Shown: positions 18,788 to 27,254, counted from the stretch's first letter. The stretch is DNA of 64,000 nt from Burkholderiales bacterium RIFCSPLOWO2_12_FULL_61_40 (GCA_001770935.1 MESI01000090.1:1-64000), one strand, 5' to 3'. The notes: generated by a model from the letters alone, not told the origin. Numbers and translations: made by a program.

Positions 18788-19412
18788 GACCATCAACTTT
18801 GGCGGGGATCAGCGCCGCCACCCGGGCGTCGTGGGTGGCGATCACCAGGGTCGCGCCCTGGATGCGCGCCGTGTCCAGCAGCAGGCGCACGGCATCGGCG
18901 GCAGCCTCAAAGTCCAGGCTGGCGGTGGGTTCGTCGGCCAGAATCACGCGGGGCTGCAGCAGCACGGCACGGGCCAATGCCACGCGCTGCGCCTGGCCGC
19001 CGGAAAGCTGGGCCGGTGTGCGCCGGGCCAGGTGCTGCACGCCCAGGGCCTGCAAGGCCGCGTCTATGCGCGCAGCGTCCTCGGGCTGGCCGCTGGCCCA
19101 AAAAGCCAGGGCCAGGTTCTGCTGCACCGTCAAGGCGGCGCTCAGGTGCAATTTTTGGGGTAAAAAGCCGATAGCCCGCGCCCGCCATGCGTCAGCAGCT
19201 ATGTTTTTAAGAGCACCCAGGGACTGGTCGGCGACCACCAGTTCACCCGCCGTGGGCGCCACCAGCGCCGCCGCCAGGGACAGCCAGGTGGATTTGCCAC
19301 AGCCCGAGGGACCGCTGAGCAGCAATACCGTGCCCTGGGCCACCTCCACATCGGGGAAGGCCAGCGTGGGGCCGCCGGGGTAGGTGTAGCTGAGTTGGCA
19401 GGTGCGAATCAC
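18744..19412 (-). CDS. LolD/MacB-like ABC transporter ATP-binding protein
   Basis: A 222-residue ATPase. Walker A is SGPSGCGKST, the Q-loop lies in ARAIGFLPQKLHL, the signature is LSGGQAQRVALARAV, Walker B is VILADEPTASLD, and the switch His is in VIATHDARV. It powers the adjacent FtsX-type permease. The frame runs upstream to 19589, but GTG 19412 overlaps the zur stop as GTGA, a standard coupled start, and gives the normal N-terminus VIRTCQLSYTYPGG. Two repeat-like stretches lie in it (19161-19215 and its 3' end). Confidence 0.88.
   Translation of the reverse strand: MIRTCQLSYTYPGGPTLAFPDVEVAQGTVLLLSGPSGCGKSTWLSLAAALVAPTAGELVVADQSLGALKNIAADAWRARAIGFLPQKLHLSAALTVQQNLALAFWASGQPEDAARIDAALQALGVQHLARRTPAQLSGGQAQRVALARAVLLQPRVILADEPTASLDFEAAADAVRLLLDTARIQGATLVIATHDARVAALIPAKVDGQIGFQPLQLVRKQL
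19161..19215 (+). repeat. Diverged dispersed repeat copy inside the ATPase gene
   Basis: TAAAAAGCCGATAGCCCGCG, then CATGCGTCAGCAGCTATG and TTTTTAAGAGCA resemble the ~60 bp repeat. The gene reads it antisense, giving GALKNIAADAWRARAIGF just before the Q-loop. The RARxIGF part is normal for the family, so either the copy has been shaped by selection or part of the match is chance. Confidence 0.5.
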
Positions 19413-19924
19413 GCGCCAGACCCCGTGGCGCAGTCCACACACAGGCCGCGCACGGCCAGGTCCATGCTCATGTCCTGGTAGCCCAGCGCCTTGAGAACTT
19501 CCAGCGCCATTGCCGCGGCCTTTTCCAGATCGGCGGCGTTGGCTTTCAGCGCGCCAGCCAGGGGGCTGTCGCGGTGGCAGTTCTGGCACTCAAAGTGGGG
19601 AATGGCACGCACGCTGGTGGGCATGGCCTGGTAACGGCGCACCCGCTGGCTGTCCACCCGGCACAACAGCAGGCCCACTTGGGTGAGCCTGTCTATCAGG
19701 CGGTACAGGGTGACGCGGTCCAGGGACGCACCGGGCGCGCTGGCCCCCTCGTCGGACAAGGCCATTTGCAACTGGGCATGGGTGTAGCTGGTGTCCGGGT
19801 GGGCCAAGAGCCAGCCCAACACCAGCCGCGCGGCGGCCGTCCGGCGCAGACCGTGGGCAGACAGCAAGGCGTCAATCGGATCGGCAACGCCAGGAGGAAG
19901 GGAGGTGGGGGTCAGGGATGCCAT
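19409..19924 (-). CDS. zur: Fur-family zinc-type regulator (Zur)
   Basis: A 171-residue Fur-family regulator. The N-terminal winged helix contains GLRRTAAARLVLGWLLAHPDTSYTHAQL and DRVTLYRLIDRLTQVGLL. The C-terminal part has HFECQNCHRDSP and GLCVDCATGSGA, which form the structural CxxC...CxxC zinc site. Its place between a znuCBA operon and a second transporter run supports a Zur role over Fur. ATG 19924 gives MASLTPTSLPPGV; the frame extends to 19999 through the operator region, which is unlikely to be coding. The stop overlaps the ATPase start. It is probably autoregulated through the palindromes upstream. Confidence 0.85.
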   Translation of the reverse strand: MASLTPTSLPPGVADPIDALLSAHGLRRTAAARLVLGWLLAHPDTSYTHAQLQMALSDEGASAPGASLDRVTLYRLIDRLTQVGLLLCRVDSQRVRRYQAMPTSVRAIPHFECQNCHRDSPLAGALKANAADLEKAAAMALEVLKALGYQDMSMDLAVRGLCVDCATGSGA

Positions 19925-19941
19925 GGAAATCTCTAAATTAT

Positions 19942-19956
19942 TGCAACCAAGTTGCA
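19942..19956. promoter_or_regulatory. Candidate Zur operator, zur side
   Basis: TGCAAC-CAA-GTTGCA is a perfect inverted repeat 18 bases upstream of the zur ATG. The half-site GTTGC/GCAAC recurs on the znu side at 20004-20022. Confidence 0.55.
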
Positions 19957-19978
19957 TAAACACAAAAACGCAATCCAG

Positions 19979-20022
19979 TTGCGGTAGACTATACCGCAAT
20001 CAAGTTGCATTATTACCGCAAC
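19979..20022. promoter_or_regulatory. Candidate Zur operators, znu side
   Basis: TTGCGGTA-N5-TACCGCAA (19979-19999) is a perfect inverted repeat, and GTTGC-N9-GCAAC (20004-20022) follows directly. Both lie upstream of the small-peptide/znuCBA run. With 19942-19956 they form three palindromes within 81 bases between divergent zinc genes. Fur-family dimers bind such sites; assignment to Zur is inference. Confidence 0.6.
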
Positions 20023-20059
20023 AGCCTCCCTGGCTCCCGCTTTACAAAAGAAACCCCGC

Positions 20060-20206
20060 ATGGCACAGCACACCCCCCACACCAAACCTCCCAGGCCCAG
20101 CGTGCTGGCCTGGCCCGCCTGGCTGCGGGTGCTGGCCGTGGCGCCTGCGCTGGCCTTGCTGTGGGCAGCGGTGCTGTGGGCGGGCGTGGAGGCGGCGCCG
20201 CTATGA
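20060..20206 (+). CDS. Small single-pass membrane peptide leading the znu operon
   Basis: A 48-residue open frame starting MAQHTPHTKPPRPSVLAWPA, with one hydrophobic helix (roughly residues 21-42, VLAVAPALALLWAAVLWAGV) and an N-terminal tail carrying two His. It is the first frame after the palindromes and ends 13 bases before znuC. It fits a small inner-membrane partner of a transporter or sensor, but I know no named homologue. No strong ribosome binding site is seen, so expression needs proof. Confidence 0.5.
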   Translation: MAQHTPHTKPPRPSVLAWPAWLRVLAVAPALALLWAAVLWAGVEAAPL

Positions 20207-20219
20207 CCACGCATCCCCT

Positions 20220-21128
20220 ATGAAAATGCATCTCACACATCCCAAGCCCGTCATTGCAAGCGCTGCGCGGCCATCCATCGCGCCTGGATTGCCGGGCTGC
20301 GCTCGCAATGACGGGGACGAAACACCGCTGATAACACTGCACAACCTGACGGTGAGCTACCGCCAGCACCCGGCACTGCACCACATCAGCGGGCAGTTTG
20401 CGCCGGGCTCCCTGACAGCCGTGATAGGGCCCAACGGCTCGGGCAAAAGCACCTTGCTCAAAAGCATCGTGGGCCTTGTGCCCGTGGCGGGCGGCCCTTC
20501 GGGCGGTGCGCTCACGGTGCGCACGCCGCGCCAGCACATCGCCTACCTGCCGCAGCTCAGCGAGATGGACCGGGGCTTTCCCATCGATGTGCAGGACTGC
20601 GTTCTCATGGGCTGCTGGGGCCGGGTGGGCGCCTTCTCCAGGGTCAGCCCCAGCCTGCTCGCGCGGGTGGACGCGGCCCTGCAGGCCGTGGGTTTGCAGG
20701 GCTTTGAGCGCCGCCCCGTGGGCACGCTCTCGGCCGGACAAGTGCAGCGGGTGATGTTTGCCCGCATTTTGGTGCAGGACGCCCAGCTCATTTTGCTGGA
20801 CGAACCCTTCAACGCGGTGGACGCCAAAACCACGGCGCGCCTGCTGGCCCTGGTGCAGCAATGGCACCAGGAGCGGCGCACCGTGGTGGCGGTGCTGCAC
20901 GACGACGCCCAGGTGCGCCAGTATTTTCCGCAGACGCTGCTGCTGGCGCGCGAACTGGTGGGCTGGGGGCCTACCGCCGAGGTCCTGACCGACGCCCGGC
21001 TGCAGCGCGCCCGTGCCATGGCCGAGGCCTGGGACGAAACAGCAGAGGTCTGCGATACCGATGCCATGCTGGCCCGGCGCGCAGGCGCCACGCCAGGCGC
21101 TGTGCGCCCTTTGCGCTCGGCGGCCTGA
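20220..21128 (+). CDS. znuC: Zinc ABC transporter ATP-binding protein ZnuC, N-terminally extended by a repeat
   Basis: ATPase of the high-affinity zinc importer. Walker A GPNGSGKST, signature LSAGQVQRVMFARI, Walker B LILLDEPFNAVD and switch VVAVLHDDAQ are present. The 302-residue product is about 40 residues longer than usual at the N-terminus. The extra part is encoded by a palindromic repeat (20249-20313) reading PVIASAARPSIAPGLPGCAR before the normal domain start TLHNLTVSYRQHP. No in-frame ATG, and no suitable GTG, lies between the repeat and the domain, so translation from ATG 20220 or 20226 through the repeat is the simplest reading. It lies directly upstream of znuB. Confidence 0.85.
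   Translation: MKMHLTHPKPVIASAARPSIAPGLPGCARNDGDETPLITLHNLTVSYRQHPALHHISGQFAPGSLTAVIGPNGSGKSTLLKSIVGLVPVAGGPSGGALTVRTPRQHIAYLPQLSEMDRGFPIDVQDCVLMGCWGRVGAFSRVSPSLLARVDAALQAVGLQGFERRPVGTLSAGQVQRVMFARILVQDAQLILLDEPFNAVDAKTTARLLALVQQWHQERRTVVAVLHDDAQVRQYFPQTLLLARELVGWGPTAEVLTDARLQRARAMAEAWDETAEVCDTDAMLARRAGATPGAVRPLRSAA
20249..20313. repeat. Palindromic dispersed repeat (REP-like) in the znuC 5' end
   Basis: Two 29-base arms, 20249-20277 and 20285-20313, are inverted copies with 25 of 29 positions matching around a 7-base loop. The outer part CGTCATTGC...GCAATGACG is a widely seen type of dispersed palindrome in proteobacteria. The copy is read in frame into ZnuC. Confidence 0.8.
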
Positions 21129-21137
21129 GGAGCACCT

Positions 21138-22034
21138 ATGGAGACCCTGCTTTTTGCTGCGTGGGACCTGCTGGTCGGCCCGTTTGCCGAATTCGCCTTC
21201 ATGCGCCGCGCGCTGGTGGCCACGCTGGCGCTCTCGCTCAGCGCCGCGCCGCTGGGGGTGTTTCTGACCTTGCGGCGCATGAGCCTCATGGGGGACGCGC
21301 TGAGCCACGCGGTGCTGCCGGGGGTAGCGGTAGGCTACATGGTGGCGGGCTTGTCGCTGTCGGCCATGGCGCTGGGCGGTGTGCTGGCGGGCATGCTGGT
21401 GGTAGGCCTGGCGGGCATGGTGAGCAAGTTCACCGCCCTCAAGGAAGACGCCAGCCTGGCAGCCCTCTACCTGGTGGCGCTGGCCCTGGGTGTGACCCTG
21501 ATTTCCCGGCATGGCACGCAACTGGATTTGCTGCACATTCTGTTTGGCAGCGCGCTGGGCGTGGACCACGCCGGGCTGCTGCTGGTGGCTGGCGTGGCCA
21601 CGGTGAGTGTGCTGGCCCTGGCCCTGATGTACCGCGGCTTGGTGCTGGAAAGCTTCGACCCCACTTTTCTGAGCGCCAGCAGCCTGCTGGGTTGGCGCGG
21701 CGGATGGGTCTGGCAGCAGGCTTTTCTGATGCTGGTGGTGGTGAACCTGGTGGCGGGTTTCCAAACCCTGGGCACCCTGATGGCCGTGGGCCTGATGATG
21801 CTGCCCGCCGTGTCGGCCCGGCTGTGGCACGACACGCTGCCCGCGCAGCTGCTCAACGCCAGCGCGCAGGCCATGCTGGCCGGCGTGACCGGACTGCTGC
21901 TGTCCTACCACCTGGACACGCCCTCGGGCCCCACCATCATCGGCTGCGCGGGGGCGCTGTACTTCGGCTCGCTGCTGCTGGCGCCCGGGGGCTGCCTGCC
22001 CCGCTGGTGGAGCGCCCCGCACCGGGTGGCTTAA
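21138..22034 (+). CDS. znuB: Zinc ABC transporter permease ZnuB
   Basis: A 298-residue inner-membrane permease of the ABC-3 family with about eight to nine hydrophobic helices spread along its length. The segment LRRMSLMGDALSHAVLPGVAVGYMV is the conserved family signature, and the C-terminal NLVAGFQTLGTLMAVGLMMLPAVSARLW is also typical. It imports zinc with ZnuC and ZnuA; a manganese role is possible for the family but less likely next to zur. It starts 9 bases after the znuC stop, in one operon. Confidence 0.93.
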   Translation: METLLFAAWDLLVGPFAEFAFMRRALVATLALSLSAAPLGVFLTLRRMSLMGDALSHAVLPGVAVGYMVAGLSLSAMALGGVLAGMLVVGLAGMVSKFTALKEDASLAALYLVALALGVTLISRHGTQLDLLHILFGSALGVDHAGLLLVAGVATVSVLALALMYRGLVLESFDPTFLSASSLLGWRGGWVWQQAFLMLVVVNLVAGFQTLGTLMAVGLMMLPAVSARLWHDTLPAQLLNASAQAMLAGVTGLLLSYHLDTPSGPTIIGCAGALYFGSLLLAPGGCLPRWWSAPHRVA

Positions 22035-22101
22035 CCCCCGTCCCGCGCCCCATTTTTTTCCGCTTCCGCTTTTTTCTTAACCCCCCTTTCAGAGACCCAA
22101 C

Positions 22102-23019
22102 ATGAACCTTACCCGTCGTCTTTTGTGCGCCAGCAGCTTGGCCATGGCATTTTTCACCCACACCGGCGCCACTGCGGCCAACCAAATTCCCGTCACCGCC
22201 AGTTTCAGCATCCTGGGCGACCTGGTGCGCGTGGTGGGTGGCACACGGGTGGCCGTCACCACCCTGGTCGGCCCGGACAAAGACGCCCACACCTTTGAAC
22301 CCAAAGCAGCCGACGCCAAGGCCCTGCTGGCCACCCGGCTGCTGGTCACCAATGGCCTGGGCTTTGAGCCCTGGGCGCAGAAGCTGGCCCGGTCGGCAGG
22401 TTACAAAGGCGAAACCGTGGTGACCTCCAAGGGCGTGCCCGCGCGGCACATGGCGCCCGAAAAGGGCCATGGGGGCCATGCCCACGAGGAAGCCGATCCC
22501 CACGCCTGGCAAAACCCCCACAACGTGGTGATCTATGTGCGCAACATCGCAGCTAGCTTGTCCAAGGTGGACCCCAGCGGCGCCAGCACCTACCAGGCCA
22601 ACGCCGAGGCCTACGTGAAGGAACTGCTGGCCCTGGATGCCTGGGCCCAAGCGCAGTTTTCCGCCATTCCCGCCGCCCAACGCAAAGTCGTCACCTCGCA
22701 CGATGCGTTTGGCTATTTCGCAGCCCGCTACCAGATCACCTTCCTTGCCCCGCAAGGCGTGAGCACCGACGCCGAGCCCAGCGCCAAGGCCGTGGCCCAG
22801 CTTATCCGCCAGCTCAAGCGCGAAAAAATCCGCGCCGTGTTTGTGGAAAACATGGGCAACCCCAAGCTGATCGCGCAGCTCAGCCAGGACGCGGGCGCCA
22901 GCGTGGGCGCCAGCCTGTACTCCGATGCCCTGTCTGGCGCCGACCAGCCCGGCGCGACCTACCTGCACATGGTGCGCCACAACGTGACGCACCTGGCGGC
23001 GGGCATGAAACTGAATTGA
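22102..23019 (+). CDS. znuA: Zinc ABC transporter substrate-binding protein ZnuA
   Basis: Periplasmic zinc-binding protein of 305 residues with signal peptide MNLTRRLLCASSLAMAFFTHTGATAA. It belongs to the cluster A-I metal-binding family. Ligand regions are KDAHTFEPKAAD (first His), a short His-rich loop HGGHAHEEADPHAWQNPHN (second His) and SHDAFGYFAARYQI (third His); a late Asp/Glu is expected. The His-rich loop is shorter than in E. coli ZnuA. It follows znuB after 67 bases, in the same run. Confidence 0.92.
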   Translation: MNLTRRLLCASSLAMAFFTHTGATAANQIPVTASFSILGDLVRVVGGTRVAVTTLVGPDKDAHTFEPKAADAKALLATRLLVTNGLGFEPWAQKLARSAGYKGETVVTSKGVPARHMAPEKGHGGHAHEEADPHAWQNPHNVVIYVRNIAASLSKVDPSGASTYQANAEAYVKELLALDAWAQAQFSAIPAAQRKVVTSHDAFGYFAARYQITFLAPQGVSTDAEPSAKAVAQLIRQLKREKIRAVFVENMGNPKLIAQLSQDAGASVGASLYSDALSGADQPGATYLHMVRHNVTHLAAGMKLN

Positions 23020-23234
23020 CTCCCTATTCCAGTCATAAGGCGCAGAGTTGGGCGCCAAAGCGGGGGAATTACCCGCAATTCAGCGCAGGCAAGCACGCCG
23101 CCAGCCTATAATCCGCGACGCGCTTGCCCGCCCAGGGCAATCCGAAAAAATCCGATTCTTCCTATCGACGGCACCCCAAGGCACGACAGAAGTTGAGCAT
23201 CCGCTCCCCGCGCAGCACACACCACTGGCTCACC

Positions 23235-25454
23235 GTGCCTCAGACCATCCCCCCACGCAAACGCAAAGCGCCCCCGCAGGCGGACCGGCCTGTAAAAAGA
23301 ACACGCACGCGTGCACGGCAAACCCCAGCGGCGCAGGCGCCTTCGCCGCAAGCTGAACCCGGCAAAGGACCGTCTTCGCCCCCCACCACCCTGGGAGCAG
23401 TCCGCGCCGGGGGCATGCGCTTGCTACAGGGTGCCAAGGACCTGGCCAAACAAACCGCCCAGCTGCCGGGCTCCACCGCCCGGGTGGCCGCTGCGTTTGT
23501 TCCCCTGACACGCCTGCTGGGCGGGGAAACCCATATCACGGACGCCCAGTTCAGCCGGGAAATCGACCGCATTTTTGCGGCCCTGTACGCGCACCCGCTG
23601 ACCGAGCAGACCCGCCGGATCACCACCTACCTGCGTTCGCGCAATGTGCTGCCCAACGAGGGCACCACCGAGAGCCTGATTCGTTATGTGGTGAATGAGT
23701 CGGTGTCGCGCTCCCCCATTCCGGTGCCGCAGCAGATCATCGATGAGTTCTGGACCTTTTTCCACGAACTGATGTCCGACCCCGAGCTGCGCGGGCTGGC
23801 CGACCTGGGGCTGGACATCACCCGCCTGATTCTCAAGACCTACGAGCCCCTGCTGGTGGAGGTCATCAACGAGCTGAAGGACATTTTTTACACCAACCAG
23901 AACCGCATGGACGCTTTGCTGCGCCGGGTTCAGGTGGTGCGCAGCGACCTGCAGATCATCCGCCGCCAGATCAAGGCGCTGCGCTATATCCGGCCGTTTT
24001 TTCAGGCCGACCCCAAGGACTACCGCGCCCAGGCCCAGATCGTGGCGCAAATGGTGCGCGAATTCGGCCCTTTTTTCATCAAGATGGCCCAGGTGGCGGC
24101 GGCCACGGCCGACTTTTTGCCGGAAGAAATTGCCCGTGAGCTGGCGGTTTTCCAGGAAGATGTGCCGCCCATGTCGGCGCAGGAAGCGCGCAATGCGCTG
24201 CTGGACAGCTTTGGCCGCCCGCCCGAGGAAATTTACTTCGGTTTTGATGCAGAACATCCCATCAAATCGGGCTCCATTGGCTCGGTCTATCTGGCCAAGA
24301 AGCCGGTGATGATCAACGACGTGGAGCATCTGGTGCCGGTGATCATCAAGATCGGGCGGCACAACCTGGACCGCGAATTCCTGATGGGCAAGACCTCCAT
24401 CGGTTTGATGCTGGTGTCCAGCCAGTACTGGGCGCCCCACAGCAAACTCACGCCTTTTTTGAAGGCCATGACGGAACAGATTGACGGTTTCATCGAAGGT
24501 TTTCGTGGCGAACTGCAGTTTGAGCGCGAGGCCCAGGTTCAGGCCAATTTTTCGAGGCGTGCCCACAACAGCCAGATATGGCGCGTGCCCGAGGTCTACA
24601 AGGCCACCGAACGCGTGATCGAAATGGAATACGTGGAAGGCGCGGTGAACATCTCCCGCGCGGTGCAGCACTTCAAGCCCCGCGACCCCATCGCCTACCG
24701 GCGCGATCTGGCCAAGAAATTCCTGTTCACCATCCTGAGCCAGATTTTTGTCTTCCAGGAGGTCCATGGTGACCTGCACCCCGGCAATGTGATGGTCGAC
24801 AAGGACGGCCGCCTGCACCTGATCGACTGGGGTAACACCATCCAGCTGGCAGGCAAGATGCTGCCCGTGCTCAATTACCTGAAAGGGGCGCTGGTGGCCA
24901 ACCCCGACATGCTGACCGACTCCCTGATCGCCATCTGCACCGACCCCGAGGCCGCCACTGCCCGCCGCGCCGAGGTGCGCGAGGCCTTGGTACGCACACT
25001 GGACAAAAAGAACATCCGGCCCCTGTCGTATGACTTTGCCTGGATGTTGTACCAGGAGGGCCCTGATGGCTGGCTCAGGCGCGCCAACACACTGATGCAC
25101 CTGATGTCCAACACGCAGCAACTGGGCCTGGTGGTGCGCGGAGAGTACCTGCACCTGTCGCGCTCGTTTGTGGCCATGGTCGCCACCCTGGGCAACCTGT
25201 ACGACGGAGTCCCCCGCTACCGGGCGCTGGCCGATATCCTGATCACCATCAACAGTTTTCCGGCACGCTTGTTACAAGACTTTTTGCGCAGCAAGAAAAC
25301 GGAGATTCGCCACATGGCAGGCGCACTGGCACGCCGGGCGGTGTTCGCCGCCCCCAGGGCCAGCAAACCAGCCCCACCGCCAGCAGCCAAAACACCCGCA
25401 ACACCCGCCCGCCGCACGCCAACCAAGCGCCGTGCCACAGTGCAAAAAACCTGA
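23235..25454 (+). CDS. AarF/UbiB (ABC1) family atypical kinase-like protein
   Basis: A protein of about 739 residues with a central ABC1/UbiB kinase-like domain. Visible are the Ala/Gly-type nucleotide loop KSGSIGSVYLAKK, the upstream KxGQ-like segment FGPFFIKMAQ, EVHGDLHPGNVMVDKDGRLH and LIDWGNT as the DFG equivalent. Family members support ubiquinone synthesis or lipid handling. The N-terminal ~70 residues and the C-terminal ~40 are basic, Pro/Ala/Lys-rich, disordered tails. The frame is open from 23124; GTG 23235 is my preferred start because the upstream part looks non-coding, but no ribosome site decides it. It is convergent with the STAS gene, one base between stops. Confidence 0.75.
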   Translation: MPQTIPPRKRKAPPQADRPVKRTRTRARQTPAAQAPSPQAEPGKGPSSPPTTLGAVRAGGMRLLQGAKDLAKQTAQLPGSTARVAAAFVPLTRLLGGETHITDAQFSREIDRIFAALYAHPLTEQTRRITTYLRSRNVLPNEGTTESLIRYVVNESVSRSPIPVPQQIIDEFWTFFHELMSDPELRGLADLGLDITRLILKTYEPLLVEVINELKDIFYTNQNRMDALLRRVQVVRSDLQIIRRQIKALRYIRPFFQADPKDYRAQAQIVAQMVREFGPFFIKMAQVAAATADFLPEEIARELAVFQEDVPPMSAQEARNALLDSFGRPPEEIYFGFDAEHPIKSGSIGSVYLAKKPVMINDVEHLVPVIIKIGRHNLDREFLMGKTSIGLMLVSSQYWAPHSKLTPFLKAMTEQIDGFIEGFRGELQFEREAQVQANFSRRAHNSQIWRVPEVYKATERVIEMEYVEGAVNISRAVQHFKPRDPIAYRRDLAKKFLFTILSQIFVFQEVHGDLHPGNVMVDKDGRLHLIDWGNTIQLAGKMLPVLNYLKGALVANPDMLTDSLIAICTDPEAATARRAEVREALVRTLDKKNIRPLSYDFAWMLYQEGPDGWLRRANTLMHLMSNTQQLGLVVRGEYLHLSRSFVAMVATLGNLYDGVPRYRALADILITINSFPARLLQDFLRSKKTEIRHMAGALARRAVFAAPRASKPAPPPAAKTPATPARRTPTKRRATVQKT

Positions 25455-25455
25455 T

Positions 25456-27186
25456 TTATTTGGAACGCAAGACGATGCGGGCATGGTCGTTGATGCCCAT
25501 CACGCTGAAAAACGCCGCCACCAGACGTGGCACGTCAAAGAACTGGATCTGATACCCCTGCGATTCCCGCTCGGCCACCCAGTTAAGAATGCTTCCTGCG
25601 GCTGAAAAATCGACACGGATCAGTTGGGCACACGAAATCACCAGGGCATCGCGCTCCTTCAAGCCACGCTGAAGCTTGTTCAGCGCCTCCACGGCGTCAC
25701 CCAGCACCTGCCCGGTCAGTTCAACCACCGCATCCAGGGGCTCGGCATCCATTTCCTCCAAAAGCGTATCGACCCGGGGCGCGGCGGAGTTAAGCCGTTC
25801 GCACACACAGTCACACCGTGCATCGGCCCAGGCGGGCGGAGAGACCTCGTAGAGCAGACAGAAATCCATCGCCACCGCCTCAAACGCATCCTGCAATTTC
25901 AAAATCCGCAAGGCGTCGAGCCGAACGCGCCACCAAATAGGGTCCACGCGCTTGTCGGCGGCGGGTGTTGCCATTTTTAATGTTTTTTCGAGGGATTCTT
26001 CCCCGGAAAAATACAATTGAACGGATTGCACACACCACTGGCCCAACAGAGCTTCCAACTCCTTGACGGCCTCAGGGCGGATCAGCTTAAGGGCATGCCA
26101 ATGCAAATGTTGGGGCGCCTTGTTGTTCAACTGCGCAGCACGCAGGGCCTGTATGGCAGCCAGGTCCAGCTCTGCAGGACACTCCCATACGTGCGCTCCG
26201 TCCTGCCCCGACAAGGTGGCCGTGTCCGAAGCTGCCGCCACCGTTTTGTTGGCAAGCAGATCGGGGGTGGAAAACCACTCGGGCGGGGAACGCCCAAAAC
26301 GCTGGGCATAGTCCATGGCCACCACGTCAAAACTGGCCTGCTGGCCGGTGGCGCGGTACAAATCAAACAGGGCTGCGGCGCAGCCGACGGCAGAATCGGA
26401 TTGCTCCGTATCCGCCTGCAGCATGGCCAGCAGAACCCCCTCGGCCCCCTCCTCATCTCCATCGGCAAATCGGATGGCCGCCTCCTGCAAGCCCGGGTCC
26501 CCCAGCCCTTGTCCCAATTCGACCGACATCAGCTTGGAATTGGAAAATCCACTAATGCCCGCCTCAAAACTGCTGTGCCGTGAATTCCGGAATGCCGTGA
26601 CTTGCGGGGGGGGCTGCTGTGCAGGCGCATGTGCGGGTTCCAGATCGGCCGGTGCCAGCAAGTCCATTTGGGTGGATTCGAGCTCCGTACCGTGCAATGG
26701 ATCGCCTGCGGGTGGAGTTACAGGCACATGAATCGGAACATGGGCCGTGGAGCGCACCTGCTCTGTCAATCTGGGCGTGGCGGGCACCGGTGCGGCCGAA
26801 GCCCCCCGCCGGGCGGCGGAATCACTTTGCTTGAGGTCAAACCAGTGCCGGGACAGCTGGGCTTCAATGGCATCAATTTTCTTGACCGTCAGGGCCCGCT
26901 CTTCCGGGTTGAACCCCACGCTATTTTGGAACTCCACCCTTTGACCGGCCACATAGCGTCCCGTCAACGGGCCATCGTTGCGCAATTTCCGCAAATGGTT
27001 GAATTCCCGTCGCCGGATGGCATCGTCCTGGCGCTTGCGTTCGATTCTCTGTTTCAGCGCCGACTTGTTGAATTCACTCTCCCGCCCCATGGCCGACACC
27101 TCGGATTCGAGTGTGTCCTGTGCTGGCTTGCGAATCAACTTGACCATTCTGGCCAGCAATCCGTTGTTGTTGTCTTTTGTCACCAT
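25456..27186 (-). CDS. STAS-domain protein with long variable N-terminal region
   Basis: A 576-residue cytoplasmic protein. Residues 1-110 are charged and probably helical, 115-205 are Pro/Ala-rich linker, and 215-490 are helical. The last ~75 residues (ALVISCAQLIRVDFSAAGSI...IQFFDVPRLVAAFFSVMGI) form a STAS-like domain as in anti-sigma antagonists and MlaB-type proteins. The phosphorylatable Ser position is occupied by a DFSAAG segment. Such proteins sit near UbiB or Mla-type lipid genes in some bacteria, but its job here is unknown. It is convergent with the UbiB-family gene and upstream of nothing obvious. Confidence 0.65.
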   Translation of the reverse strand: MVTKDNNNGLLARMVKLIRKPAQDTLESEVSAMGRESEFNKSALKQRIERKRQDDAIRRREFNHLRKLRNDGPLTGRYVAGQRVEFQNSVGFNPEERALTVKKIDAIEAQLSRHWFDLKQSDSAARRGASAAPVPATPRLTEQVRSTAHVPIHVPVTPPAGDPLHGTELESTQMDLLAPADLEPAHAPAQQPPPQVTAFRNSRHSSFEAGISGFSNSKLMSVELGQGLGDPGLQEAAIRFADGDEEGAEGVLLAMLQADTEQSDSAVGCAAALFDLYRATGQQASFDVVAMDYAQRFGRSPPEWFSTPDLLANKTVAAASDTATLSGQDGAHVWECPAELDLAAIQALRAAQLNNKAPQHLHWHALKLIRPEAVKELEALLGQWCVQSVQLYFSGEESLEKTLKMATPAADKRVDPIWWRVRLDALRILKLQDAFEAVAMDFCLLYEVSPPAWADARCDCVCERLNSAAPRVDTLLEEMDAEPLDAVVELTGQVLGDAVEALNKLQRGLKERDALVISCAQLIRVDFSAAGSILNWVAERESQGYQIQFFDVPRLVAAFFSVMGINDHARIVLRSK

Positions 27187-27254
27187 GGTTTAGTCTACCG
27201 TGCGCAATCCAGTTTGGGGTTCCAATCACCGAAGGTGTAACACTCTGTAACCAT

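Noticed and set aside
20249..20313. Attenuator or riboswitch for the znu operon
   Set aside because: The palindrome matches a widespread dispersed repeat type and lies inside the coding frame; no riboswitch-like core was seen.
20013..22022. Long open frame antisense to znuC and znuB (about 670 codons)
   Set aside because: Composition is dominated by Gln, His, Arg and Ala with no motifs; both sense genes are clear family members.
23424..25154. Long open frame antisense to the UbiB-family gene
   Set aside because: Same type of shadow; no domain, and the sense strand has full kinase motifs.
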